Shown: positions 35,745-44,777 of the stretch, in pieces
Position numbering within the stretch: the first letter of the stretch is position 1
Layout: each line of letters begins with the position of its first letter
Assembly (NCBI GenBank): GCA_963770995.1
Contig: CAVYRS010000001.1
Location: 2,418,001-2,482,000 of the forward strand
From: CAVSWN01 sp963770995
GTDB taxonomy: Bacteria; Acidobacteriota; Vicinamibacteria; Vicinamibacterales; CAVVIG01
Length of the DNA stretch: 64,000 nucleotides
Direction: 5' to 3'
Notes under the pieces: generated by a model
What the model saw: only the letters and a program-made list of their open reading frames with translations
Database searches by the model: none
Told to the model about the DNA's origin: nothing
Position numbers and translations under genes: made by a program

Positions 35745-36236
35745 TTACTTGGCCAGCATCGCCCGCGCCAGCGCCGCGAACGTCTCGTCCACGTGGATGC
35801 CGCTCTTGGCGCTGGTCTTCACGACGGGACACTTCAACTGATCGAGGGCGCTCTGATCGAGCTCCCACGTGCTCTCGAGATCGGTCTTGTTGATCGCGAG
35901 CATGGCGGGAACCGTCTGCCCGATCGCCCACTGCGCCTTGGCATGCAGCATGAGGGCGGTGTCGAGGGTCGTGCGGCGCGTGGCGTCCACGACGAGCAGG
36001 TAGCCGGACGTGCCGCGCAGGTACGACATGTGGAGCTTCTGAAACTCGTCCTCGCCGTGAAGATCCCAGACGATTAGATCGACCTTCTCATCGCCGAGGT
36101 CGACACTCTTCTTCTCGATCTTCACGCCGACCGTCGTCAGGTACTTGTCGGAGAAGATGCTGTGAACGAAGCGGGACACGAGGCTGGTCTTGCCGACCCC
36201 GAATCCGCCGAGCATGCAAATCTTCTTCTGAATCAC
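35745..36236 (-). CDS. Rab-like small GTPase
   Basis: A 163-residue protein. All five G motifs appear: GGFGVGKTS (P-loop), TTVGVKIEKK (switch I), IVWDLHGEDEF (G3; eukaryotic WDTAGQE, so the catalytic Gln is Glu), INKTD (G4), TSAKSG (G5). Such stand-alone bacterial Ras/Rab-like proteins are related to MglA and to the Rup families. Its GTG start overlaps the OmpA-like gene's stop (GTGA at 36233-36236), so the two are coupled. The membrane anchor of that protein is a plausible place for the GTPase to act. Confidence 0.88.
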   Translation of the reverse strand: MIQKKICMLGGFGVGKTSLVSRFVHSIFSDKYLTTVGVKIEKKSVDLGDEKVDLIVWDLHGEDEFQKLHMSYLRGTSGYLLVVDATRRTTLDTALMLHAKAQWAIGQTVPAMLAINKTDLESTWELDQSALDQLKCPVVKTSAKSGIHVDETFAALARAMLAK

Positions 36237-38633
36237 GGCCGGCTGCTCCGTTGTCCTGAATCGTCCGAGAGCGTCACGCGAAACGACGCCCGGCGGTTGC
36301 GCTGCATGTCGGCTTCCGTCGACCCCGTCGTCAGCGGCGCGGTGCTGCCGACGCCGGTGGCGGTGAACGTCATCGCGTCGAGCGACGCAGAACGCACCTC
36401 GGCGAGCACCGCATCGGCCCGCGCGTGGCTGAGCGGACCGTTCTCGGATTCGGTGCCGTCCGTGTCCGTGTGGCCCGTGACGGCCACGTCCGCCCGGCGG
36501 CCGCGCGCGCGCAGCACGTCGTTGAACTCGATCAAGAGCGCCGCGACGCTGCTGATTGCCCCGCTCTGATCGGCGGCGATCTGCGAGCGGCCCTTCGGGA
36601 ACTGGACGGTCATCGCTTCCAGCCGTTCTTTCAGTCGCTCTTCAGGGCTCTGCCCGCCGTACGCGAACCGTCGCACGCCGGCGATGGCCGGGGCCAGGCG
36701 CTCGCTCTCCACGATCCACCGATCGGGCGCCGACCCTTTGGCGGCCAGCACGCCGTCGCGGTAGTCCAGGGTCACGCCGGGCGGCGGCCGCAGCAGATCG
36801 CGCGCGCGCGCGGTGACGAAATTCGGATGGAGGCTTTGATACGGCTCCCACCGGCTCTCGACGGCATCCGCCGGCAGCCCGGCGGCGCTGACGAGCGACG
36901 CTGGATCTCGCGCGAGCGTGTCGCGCAAACCGGCGACGAAGAATTTCCCGCCCCGCCGTCCGCTCGACGCGATCATGATGCCGGGCTCGGCGCTCAGCTG
37001 ATCCAGGTACGCGTTCCATCGCTGCCGCTCGCGGAATCCGAGATACACCCACGCGCCAATCGCCAGGAGCGCGACGACGCCGGCGATCGCCCACTTGCGA
37101 TACGACGCGCCCTCCTGACGCGAACGGAATTGCGTGACGAGGCAGGCTTCCATCTCGGGACGGGCGCGCTCGAAGGGCGCGGAATCTCCCGTGAACGCCT
37201 GCAACTCGACGCCGAGCTGAAAGTGAATGCGTTCGAGCGCATTCTGAAACGTCGCCTGCAGCGAGCGAGGCGCGGTGCCGCGGACCACGCCGGCGAGCAG
37301 CGCATGCGGCCCCTGCTCGACGATCACCGAGAGCTCGCCCACGCGCAGCGCATCGAGCGTGTCACCGTCCGTGGTCTTGAACGAATCGCGCACGAAATCG
37401 CGGATCGCGGTGAGCATCGCCGACACTTGATCCGTGTCGCGCCCGGGCCGCGGTTCCGACGACACCTGCTGCAGCAGCAGTCCCGTCTCGGCGTGGACGA
37501 GGAACACCTGGTCGACGCGGTACTGCAGCGTATTCAGCAGGACGATTTCCGCGAACGGCTTGCCGGTGCGAAGTGCGGTCCACCGCCACTGCAGCGCGCG
37601 CCACGAGACGCTGTGCTCGACCGTTCGATTGAGCGACTCCATCATCGAGGCGAGCGTGTGCGCGATCGCCTTGCGGATGGCGGGGCCCATGACGGGAAAC
37701 AACGCGTCTGCGAGCGGACGCGGATCCTTGCGGACCGATGACGTGACGGCGACTTCGATGGAGGGGGCCAGCGCGTGGGTGAGCTGCGGATCGGTGGCGC
37801 GGAGCGCGATCGCGTCCGGCAGCACGCGGCTGACGTCGCGCGTCTGGATCGACGGATCGAGCAGGTGCGCCTGCAGCGCCTTCAGCTCGCGCTGCTCGGG
37901 CCCGACGATCAGCGACCGGAGCTCGGAGAAGCTGTCGCCGTCGCCCAGGTCGTTGCTGGTGCGGCCGTTGCCGTCGGGGAAGCGCTCCCGCTCGCGCTCG
38001 GCGCCGGCATCAGGCATTGCCCTCGGCGTCCGGGATCGGGAAGTCTTGGTCAGGCGCATCGCCATCTCGGTCAGGAGCGCCGCCAGCGTGGCGCGATCGG
38101 CCTTGTCGCTGCGCAGCGTCTGCGCCTCGTTGGCGAGCGTGGCCAGCACTTCGTCCATCTTCTTGCGGATGTCGTCGCTGAGCCGCTGGTTCTGCTCGAG
38201 AATCTGCTGCCGCAGCTCGCGCTGGCTCTTCGCCAGCTGCTCGTCGACCGTGGTGATCCGGCGCGTGAGCGCCGCGGCCGAGTCCTTGATCTCCCGCGAG
38301 AGCGTCGCGTCCGACTCGACGCGATCGTCGTGATCGGCCTTGAGCTGCTCCGTCAGCGACTCCGTTTCCTTCTTGGTGTAGTCCTCGAGCGCGCTCGACC
38401 CGGTTCCAGACGTCGGCTTTCAGGTCGTTGGTCTCTTTGAGGATGCGTTCCTCGAGGCGCGCGAAGCGCCGCTCGAACTCGCGCACCTGGTCGCCGAACA
38501 GGATGTCGCGCACCTTGTCGATGCTGGCGGCGCCGCCGGCGTCAGGTGGGGCGGGCGTTCCCGCGCGGTCGGCTCCGTTGCCGCGGGCCGTCTGGTCCGC
38601 CGCGGCGCCGGGATCGTCTTTGGATGAAATCAT
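36233..38633 (-). CDS. OmpA-family membrane protein with N-terminal coiled coil, one frame disruption
   Basis: It starts at ATG 38633 (ribosome site GGAGGGACG). One extra base near 38398 (GAGCGCGCTCGAGG) splits it; the corrected length is about 799 residues. Residues 1-200 are charged coiled coil (EERILKETNDLKADVW, then SREIKDSAAALTRRI). The middle is an unfamiliar domain, followed by a single membrane helix KWAIAGVVALLAIGAWVYL near residue 460. The C-terminal OmpA domain (VAVTGHTDTDGTESENGPLS, MQRNRRASFRV) binds peptidoglycan. So the long coiled coil faces the cytosol with the GTPase and the OmpA domain the periplasm, a possible link between cytosolic GTPase and cell wall. Confidence 0.78.
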
Positions 38634-38639
38634 GTCGCG

Positions 38640-39030
38640 TCCCTCCGGGAGAAGCGAAGGCTGTGTCCTGACCGCGTGGATCGTGGCATAAGTCCCGGAG
38701 CGCGGCGCCCGGATGGCAAGGCGCGAGGCGCGAGAATATCGGGAATATTTGAGCGCCGAGCAACGACGCCAGCCGGGATGCCCCGCCCGGGACTTATGGC
38801 GCGAACCACGCGGTCAGGACACTAGCACGGTGCGGATGAGCAAGCAATGAAGCTCGTGACCTGTCCACGCTGATCAAGGACCACCTCGCGGGCGGGGCAT
38901 CCCGTCTGGCTGCGTTGTTCCTCCCTCAAATACTCCCGGTATTCTCGGTCGTCACGCCTTGCCAGCCGGGCGCCGCGCTCCGCGATCTGGTCCTTGTTCA
39001 GCGAGAACAGGCCACGAGCTCGGCGGTTGG
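38640..39030. repeat. Inverted pair of ~140-base repeats filling a 400-base gap
   Basis: One copy lies at about 38640-38810 and the other, inverted, at 38875-39030. Each holds GGGCGGGGCATCCCG-like and GCCCGGATGGCAAGGCG / CGCCTTGCCAGCCGGGCG modules and AATATCGGGAATATT / AATACTCCCGGTATT. They flank 38811-38874, where I see no gene. The pair could fold as a large cruciform or mark an old transposition. The region lies upstream of the OmpA-like gene start, so its promoter must lie in the left copy. Confidence 0.65.
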
Positions 39031-39035
39031 CGCTT

Positions 39036-40064
39036 TTACCGCCTCACGGCATCCACGACGTCACGGATCGCGGCCACCACCACGTCCGGTTCGTCGAACT
39101 GGACCCAATGTCCGCTCCTGGCCGCGACGACGTGCCGGCCGCGCGAGGACAGACGTGTGAGCTGCCGATGCCGCGCCAGCGTCTCGTCCGGCTGATCGCC
39201 GCTCGAGATGACGACCAGCGGCACCTCGGGCAGTCTGGAGACGTCGGCCACAATCGCCGCCATCTCCTCGAGAGCGGCCAGATGATCGGCCATCGCGCGA
39301 AAGCACTTCGGCTGACACCACAGCGTCTGTACCACGGGATGGATATCCGCCGGCAGCTTTCGGACTTCGCCGACGAGCCGTTCGAGCGTGCGAGCCGCTG
39401 TCGCACCGAAGATACGCACGACATTGCGCGGCACGCCCGGTGCGCCGCCGGTGAGGAGTGCGAGGCTGGCGCGCACGACGCCCAGCCGCGCGAGAAGGCC
39501 GCCGAGGCGCGAGAGGTGAATGCCGCCGCGCAGCATCCGCGCCTGCCTCGGCTCGATCTTGTGCCAGTCGCTTGGCGGATCGATCAGCACCAGGCCCGCG
39601 ACCGCATTTGGATACCTGGACGCGAACGCACAGATGAGAAATGCACCGAAGGAATGGCCGACGAGCACCGGCGGTCCATCTGGCGCCGCGTGCACGAGCA
39701 CGCGATGCAGTTCGGAAATCATCCGCGCGGCGGTGCGCGGACCTCGGGACAGGTCGCTCCAGCCCAACCCGGTCCTGTCGTACGCACAAGCGCGCGTGAA
39801 CGCCGCCACCTCGTCGATCACGCGTACCCAACTCAACGACGAAGCGGCAATCCCCGATTCGAAAAGGACCACCGGCGATCCGGCGCCCGCACAGACGACA
39901 TGCAGGCGGTGCCCGCCGACGGGGACCATCGTGCCCGGCGCGGGGTGCCGGCGCGCGCCAAGGCGTGTGCCAACGATCTGATACAGGACACCCGCCGCTA
40001 TCAGTGTCAACAGCCCGACAATGAGAAGCGTCGCCACGTTCCTATCGTCGTATGAACAGGGCAC
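39036..40064 (-). CDS. Membrane-anchored alpha/beta hydrolase
   Basis: A 342-residue protein with an N-terminal helix (NVATLLIVGLLTLIAAGVLY) that probably anchors it. The fold is standard: HVVCAGAGSPVVLFESGIAA, YDRTGLGWSDLSRGPRTAAR, nucleophile elbow VGHSFGAFLICAF (Ser in GHSFG), acid near SSGDQPDET and the base in ARSGHWVQFDEP. So it looks active, unlike the copy at 11.3 kb. Substrates of such esterase/lipase-like enzymes cannot be told from sequence. It is flanked by repeats on both sides and probably stands alone. Confidence 0.83.
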   Translation of the reverse strand: MPCSYDDRNVATLLIVGLLTLIAAGVLYQIVGTRLGARRHPAPGTMVPVGGHRLHVVCAGAGSPVVLFESGIAASSLSWVRVIDEVAAFTRACAYDRTGLGWSDLSRGPRTAARMISELHRVLVHAAPDGPPVLVGHSFGAFLICAFASRYPNAVAGLVLIDPPSDWHKIEPRQARMLRGGIHLSRLGGLLARLGVVRASLALLTGGAPGVPRNVVRIFGATAARTLERLVGEVRKLPADIHPVVQTLWCQPKCFRAMADHLAALEEMAAIVADVSRLPEVPLVVISSGDQPDETLARHRQLTRLSSRGRHVVAARSGHWVQFDEPDVVVAAIRDVVDAVRR

Positions 40065-40071
40065 GGCGCGT

Positions 40072-40152
40072 CGAGGTCCGCCTGAAGGCGGACCCCACGT
40101 ACCGTGACGGAGCCACGTACCGTACGTGGGGTCCGGCTTTAGCCGGACCTAC
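40072..40152. repeat. Tandem GGTCCGCCT/GGTCCGGCT hairpins
   Basis: GAGGTCCGCCTGAAGGCGGACC and GGTCCGGCTTTAGCCGGACC stand 40 bases apart with shared CACGTACC / GTACGTGG borders, the same family as at 0.3, 41.4 and 44.7 kb. They lie between the hydrolase and FG-GAP genes, whose promoters must be in this 136-base gap. Confidence 0.8.
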
Positions 40153-40200
40153 AGCAACAAGGGCCGTTAACATTCGAAGCGGCTACACGTCCTCTGATTG

Positions 40201-41361
40201 ATGCAATTCGTCAAACGCCCGGGGCTCGCGCTGGTAGCGTGCGTCAGCCTGATAAGCGCGCCGGACGCGCAGTCGCCAAGTGGAATGTTCGTGCCGGCCC
40301 CTCCGGTAGCCGTGGGACCGGGCTCGGGGCAGATCCTGTTGCTCGACCTCGACCGCGATGGCCGCCTCGACATGGTGACTCGCCACCTGCTGCAGCGGAA
40401 GCTCGGCGTCTTTCTCGGCGACGGCCGAGGTGGGTTCGCCGCTGCCGCTCCAATCGCGCTCGACTATCAGCCGGGTTGGATCGCAGCGGCCGACGTCAAC
40501 GGCGATGCCATCGCCGACCTCGTCTCCACGAAGAGCGAGCGCGACGATGTCGACGTCTTGCTCGGCAACGGAAAGGGCGGCTTTGCCCGCGCCGATGGAT
40601 CGCCGTTTGCCGCGAGCCCCTCGCGCGAGTTCTTCACGCGAGGCGTCGAGCTCCTCGACGTCAACGAGGATCGCCGCCTGGACATCGTCACCACGAACGG
40701 CCGCGACAACTCGTTCGGAATCCTGCTTGGCAACGGTCGCGGCGCGTTTGCGCCGGGGCCGGTCGTCCGGCGTGCGTCGACCAACGAGCAACGACATGTC
40801 TTTGCGTTCGGCGACGTGGACGGCGATGGCCATGCCGACGCCGTCGTTGCGACCCGCGTCAACGAGGAGAGCACGGCGCCCGAGCGAACCGCGATTCTTC
40901 GAGGGGATGGAACCGGCGCCTTCAACGACGTGACGACGACGGTCACGCTGCCGCCGGGCGCTCACTCGATGACTCTCGCGGACGTGAACGGCGATGGCCG
41001 CGTCGACCTCGTGAGCACTCACGCCAACACGCGTCTGCTGAGCGTGCTGTTGAACGACGGCGCCGGCAGGTTCACCCACACGCCGGGTTCACCATTCGAC
41101 ATCGGCGACGAGGCGTTCGGCGTCATCGTCGCGGACGCGAACGGCGACGGTCGGCCGGACCTGGTCGCGGGAAGCGCCGCCGCCGCGACGGTGCGGCTCG
41201 GTGACGGCCGCGGGAAATTCGAGGCGGCGCCAGGTTCCCCGTTCCGTACCGGTCCGGGCACTTACAGGATTTCCGCAGGCGACATCAACGGCGACGGGAA
41301 ACTCGATCTCGCGGCGCCGAGTTTCGAGGGAGATACTGTGACGGTGCTTCTAGGACGGTAG
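40201..41361 (+). CDS. FG-GAP/VCBS repeat protein, secreted
   Basis: A 386-residue protein from ATG 40201 with a signal peptide (KRPGLALVACVSLISAPDAQ). At least seven repeats carry the calcium-binding D-x-N/D-x-D-G core: LDLDRDGRLDMV, ADVNGDAIADLV, LDVNEDRRLDIV, GDVDGDGHADAVV, ADVNGDGRVDLV, ADANGDGRPDLV and GDINGDGKLDLA, with linkers ending LLGNGKGGF or similar. These form an integrin-like beta-propeller of about seven blades. It is probably secreted or on the cell surface. The stop is followed at once by a hairpin. Confidence 0.88.
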   Translation: MQFVKRPGLALVACVSLISAPDAQSPSGMFVPAPPVAVGPGSGQILLLDLDRDGRLDMVTRHLLQRKLGVFLGDGRGGFAAAAPIALDYQPGWIAAADVNGDAIADLVSTKSERDDVDVLLGNGKGGFARADGSPFAASPSREFFTRGVELLDVNEDRRLDIVTTNGRDNSFGILLGNGRGAFAPGPVVRRASTNEQRHVFAFGDVDGDGHADAVVATRVNEESTAPERTAILRGDGTGAFNDVTTTVTLPPGAHSMTLADVNGDGRVDLVSTHANTRLLSVLLNDGAGRFTHTPGSPFDIGDEAFGVIVADANGDGRPDLVAGSAAAATVRLGDGRGKFEAAPGSPFRTGPGTYRISAGDINGDGKLDLAAPSFEGDTVTVLLGR

Positions 41362-41364
41362 AGT

Positions 41365-41462
41365 GTGGCGCAGGCCTTTAGGCTTGCGGACGCAGCGCTA
41401 AAGCGCTGCGCCACATCCTGTCCTGTGGTCCACGTAGAGTCCGCCTTTGGCGGACCTACCCG
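41365..41462. terminator. Hairpin cluster between convergent genes
   Basis: GTGGCGCA (41365-41372) pairs with TGCGCCAC (41407-41414) around the inner stem GCAGCGCT/AGCGCTGC. A second stem, GTCCGCC/GGCGGAC, follows up to 41455. It fills the gap between the FG-GAP gene and the convergent ADOP permease, whose own stop lies inside the last repeat. No T tract. Confidence 0.55.
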
Positions 41463-43918
41463 TCGCGCAGGGACGCCAACGGATCGATGCGGGTGGCGCG
41501 CCTGGCTGGCAGATAGCTGCCGATCAACGCGGCCAGGACGAGCACCAGCGTCACGGCCGCGAACGTCAGCGCGTCGGTCGGTTCCACTTCGAACACCAGC
41601 CCCCGCATCACGCGCGCCATGACGGCCGCGACGCCGAGACCGATCGCGGTCCCGGCCAGCGTCACGACGATGGCGTGGCGCAAGACCCAGGTCAGAATCA
41701 TTCGCTGTGTGGCTCCCAACGCCATACGGATGCCGAGGTCGCGCGCACTCCTTGAAACGAGATACGACATGACGCCGCTGATCCCGACGAGCGCGAGCAC
41801 GAGCGCAGTTCCAGCGAACAGCGTCAGCAACAGCGTGGCGAATCGCTGAACGGACATCGACCGCTGGACCAGTTCCTCGAGCGGCCGCACGTGGTAGACG
41901 GGAAGATTGGGATCCACGGTGCGGACGGCCTGTATCGCCGCCGGCGTCAGCGCGGCTGAATCCGTCCCGCCCTTCACGACGACGTAGAGCGAACGCCCCA
42001 CACCTTGTGACTGCGGAACGTAGAACGCAATCCGGCTGTCGCTGTCCAGCGCGTACTGTTTCACGCGCCCGACGACGCCGACGATGGTGATCCAGGGTGT
42101 GGTCGCTCGCGCGTCGCCGTTGCGGATCCGTTTGCCGATCGGGTCCGCGCTGGGCCAGAACTCCTCCGCCATGCGTTCGTCGATGATCGCCACTCTGGGC
42201 TTGTCGGGCGTGTCTGCCGGATCGAAGAATCGCCCGCGCCGCAGCGCAATCCCCATCGCTTCGAAATAGCGTCCGCTCACGACCCGCTGATCGGCGTTGA
42301 TGAATTTTTCTCCCGCCGGCGGCGTGCGCCCTTCGATCGTGATCGGCCCCCACGCGAAGAAGCCCGACAACGGCAGCGACGTGACGCCGCCCGACGCGAC
42401 GACGCCCGGCAGCCGATCGAGCTCGGTCCACAGCCGCTGGTAGGCGTTCCGAACCGCCTGCGGGTCGGTGTATTGGCGCCCCGCCATCATCAGCTCGAAC
42501 GTCAACACACCCTGCCGATCGAACCCGGGAGCGACGTTCTGAAGTTTGGCGAAACTTCTGATCAGCAACCCCGCGCCGACCAGCAGGACCAGCGACAGCG
42601 ACAACTCGAGCACGACGAGCGCAAACCGGTGCGTCAGCCGTCGCGCGCCGAACCCGCCGGTCGTCGTGGATCCGCGACTGGCCGTGCTCAGCGATCCTGC
42701 GACTCCGACCCGGCCTGCGCCGAGCGCGGGCGCCAGTCCGAAGAGGACCGCGGTCGCAAGCGTGATGGCAGTCGTGAACGCGAGCACCACGCCGTCGATC
42801 GCGATGTCGGGGAGGCGCGGAAGATTCGCCGGCTGGAGCGCATGAAGACCCTGGACCGCGACCACTGCGATCAGCAGGCCGCCGAACGCGCCGAGCGCCG
42901 CCAGCGCCACGCTCTCGCTCAGCAATTGGACGGCGATGCGGCCACGGCTCGCACCGAGGGCGATGCGTACCGCGAACTCGTTCTGTCGCTCGAACGCTCG
43001 TGCGAGCATCAGGTTGGCGACGTTCGCGCAGGCAATCAACAGCACGCAGCCCACTGCTCCGAGGAGAATCCACAACGGCCGTCTGACCGAGCCCACCACC
43101 TGATCGAGCAGCGGAACCACGCCGAACGTCAGCCCGCCGTTCGGCGGGTAGACGTCGGGAAGATCGGCGCGCAGCCTCGCGGTGATGACGTCCAGGTCCT
43201 CCTGCGCCGCCTGCACGCTCACGCCGCGCCGCAGCTTCGCCAGAATGTTGTAATCCTCCGCCGTCCGCGTCGTCCGGGCCGCCGCGGAGAGCGGCAGCGG
43301 CAGAAATATCTCGCCAGACTCGACGACGCCGAGCGTCGGCATCACTTCGCGCGGCAGGCTGAAACGGGGGCCCAGGACCCCGATGATCTGATAGGGCTGA
43401 TCGTTGAGCCGAATCGTGCGGCCGATTGCGGAGGGATCGCGGCCGTAGCGCCGCGTCCACGTGCCGTAGCTCAGGATTGCCGTCCCGGATCGTCCCGGCA
43501 CGTCTTCCTCGGCGTCGAAGAGGCGTCCAGCCGCGACATCGGCGCCGAGCATGGGCAGCAGACTCGACGAGATGCGGATGCAGCCGATGCGCTCGGGATT
43601 GGCGCCGTCGCCGGCGAGGTTGTAGTTCGCGCCGATCGCGATCGCGACCTCATCGAACGCCGACGAGCCCTGCTTGATGTCGAAGTACTGGGCCGTCGAA
43701 AACCAGTCCTCGGCGATGTTGAGTCCCGGCGATCGGTTCCAGAGGATGACCAGGCGATCCGCGTCCTTATAGGGCAGCGGTTCGAGCAGCAGCGCACGAA
43801 GCACCGTGAAGATGCCGGTATTGACGCCAATGCCGAGCGCCAGCGACAGCACGGCGGTCGCGGCGAAGGCCCGATGCTTGGCCAGCCCGCGGAGCGCGAA
43901 ACGGATGTCGGCTGTCAC
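41456..43918 (-). CDS. ADOP-family ABC transporter permease
   Basis: An 820-residue permease. It opens TADIRFALRGLAKHRAFAAT, has TM1 AVLSLALGIGVNTGIFTVL, the MacB-like periplasmic domain, ANVANLMLARAFERQNEFAVR in the first FtsX core and DLGIRMALGATQRMI in the last. It ends YLPARRATRIDPLASLRDG. Its stop TAG is part of the GTAGGTCCGCC repeat. It is close in layout to the 24.3 kb copy but only moderately alike in sequence, so the four ADOPs are not recent copies of each other. A hairpin separates its start from the SGNH gene. Confidence 0.88.
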   Translation of the reverse strand: MTADIRFALRGLAKHRAFAATAVLSLALGIGVNTGIFTVLRALLLEPLPYKDADRLVILWNRSPGLNIAEDWFSTAQYFDIKQGSSAFDEVAIAIGANYNLAGDGANPERIGCIRISSSLLPMLGADVAAGRLFDAEEDVPGRSGTAILSYGTWTRRYGRDPSAIGRTIRLNDQPYQIIGVLGPRFSLPREVMPTLGVVESGEIFLPLPLSAAARTTRTAEDYNILAKLRRGVSVQAAQEDLDVITARLRADLPDVYPPNGGLTFGVVPLLDQVVGSVRRPLWILLGAVGCVLLIACANVANLMLARAFERQNEFAVRIALGASRGRIAVQLLSESVALAALGAFGGLLIAVVAVQGLHALQPANLPRLPDIAIDGVVLAFTTAITLATAVLFGLAPALGAGRVGVAGSLSTASRGSTTTGGFGARRLTHRFALVVLELSLSLVLLVGAGLLIRSFAKLQNVAPGFDRQGVLTFELMMAGRQYTDPQAVRNAYQRLWTELDRLPGVVASGGVTSLPLSGFFAWGPITIEGRTPPAGEKFINADQRVVSGRYFEAMGIALRRGRFFDPADTPDKPRVAIIDERMAEEFWPSADPIGKRIRNGDARATTPWITIVGVVGRVKQYALDSDSRIAFYVPQSQGVGRSLYVVVKGGTDSAALTPAAIQAVRTVDPNLPVYHVRPLEELVQRSMSVQRFATLLLTLFAGTALVLALVGISGVMSYLVSRSARDLGIRMALGATQRMILTWVLRHAIVVTLAGTAIGLGVAAVMARVMRGLVFEVEPTDALTFAAVTLVLVLAALIGSYLPARRATRIDPLASLRDG

Positions 43919-43920
43919 AA

Positions 43921-43998
43921 CCTCCGTCCCCCCAGCAACCTCCGTCCCCGCCTCACGGCTCTCCGAGGGGACGGAGGTTGCCGGGGGGACGGAGGTTG
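43921..43998. repeat. GGGGACGGAGGTTG inverted repeat
   Basis: CAACCTCCGTCCCC (43934-43947) and GGGGACGGAGGTTG (43965-43978) form a perfect 14-base stem, followed by a third unit. Its left end touches the start of the ADOP gene. The right end is translated as the C-terminal tail of the SGNH protein (NLRPPGNLRPLGEP). Confidence 0.8.
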
Positions 43999-44777
43999 AT
44001 GTCGGTGTTCACCTCGCCCGCTGCCTGCTGGAGGACAGTCATTCGGCCGGATGATATCGCGAACGGCGGCGGCGTCATCGGCGCCGGCTTGCCCGTGAGG
44101 CGCTGATAGATCACGAGCGCAGCCAGGTAGGTGGCCTCGGGCGACGGGTGAAAGTTGTCTGGACCGTACAACGCGATGCGGACGTCGCGCCGCCAGACGG
44201 CGCGCCACGCCTCGCCGACCGGCAGCAAGAGCCCGCCAACGTCGCGAGCTGCCATCTCGTACGATCTCTTCACACCGTCGAAGTCGCCGCGCCGGCCCGC
44301 CGACGGCCACACCATGTAGAGCGCCGTTCTGGCGCCGACGCGCCGAATCTCCGCGTCGAACTTCCGCGTGTACTCGCGCAACAGCACCCGCGATTCCTGC
44401 AGCGCGGACGGCCCCTGCTGCAGGATCACCGTATTCCATCCGCCGCGCGCGATGGCTTTCGCCGCGTCGCCGCGGTTCCAGTGATCTTCGAGGCTGAAGT
44501 CCGGGAACGCCACCGCGTCGCAGTCCACACGCGGACCGCTCGTGCGAGCCAACGTCTCGATCATGCCCGGCAGGTCGTTCGACGAGGTGAGGCTGTTGCC
44601 GATGAAAAGCACGCGGATCGCTGCCGGCTGCGCGCGAACGCTGCTCGCGAGGAACGCGACGGCGAGAACGGCGACAATCCTGCCAGCGCTCCCGAGACCG
44701 ACGTGGGGTCCGCCTTTGGGCGGACCTACCAGGTCCGGCTGAAGCCGGACCCCACGACTGTTGAAGCTTGACGTCAC
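43953..44777 (-). CDS. SGNH/GDSL-like hydrolase, secreted
   Basis: A 274-residue protein. The only usable start in this frame is GTG 44777, which overlaps the ADOP stop (GTGA), so it is coupled to that gene. A dispersed repeat is translated just after the start (residues around PDLVGPPKGGPHV), and a signal peptide follows (VAVLAVAFLASSVRA). The SGNH blocks are IRVLFIGNSLTSSNDLPGMI (Ser nucleophile), NTVILQQGPS (the N/Q oxyanion region) and DNFHPS (catalytic Asp and His). Substrates range from acyl esters to acetylated sugars. The tail also comes from a repeat. Confidence 0.78.
   Translation of the reverse strand: MTSSFNSRGVRLQPDLVGPPKGGPHVGLGSAGRIVAVLAVAFLASSVRAQPAAIRVLFIGNSLTSSNDLPGMIETLARTSGPRVDCDAVAFPDFSLEDHWNRGDAAKAIARGGWNTVILQQGPSALQESRVLLREYTRKFDAEIRRVGARTALYMVWPSAGRRGDFDGVKRSYEMAARDVGGLLLPVGEAWRAVWRRDVRIALYGPDNFHPSPEATYLAALVIYQRLTGKPAPMTPPPFAISSGRMTVLQQAAGEVNTDINLRPPGNLRPLGEP
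44698..44760. repeat. Double GGTCCGCCT/GGTCCGGCT hairpin inside a CDS
   Basis: ACGTGGGGTCCGCCTTTGGG-CGGACC and AGGTCCGGCTGAAGCCGGACC sit head to tail. The unit falls between the coupled GTG start and the signal peptide of the SGNH protein and is read in frame. Compare the repeat in the 3.0 kb secreted protein. Confidence 0.8.

Noticed and set aside
40072..40152. CRISPR-like array
   Set aside because: Only two palindromic units with shared borders and no regular spacers; they belong to a dispersed family seen elsewhere in the window.
42473..43999. A 508-codon rightward frame antisense to another ADOP permease
   Set aside because: Same reason: charged low-complexity product, no ribosome site, and the permease explains the region.
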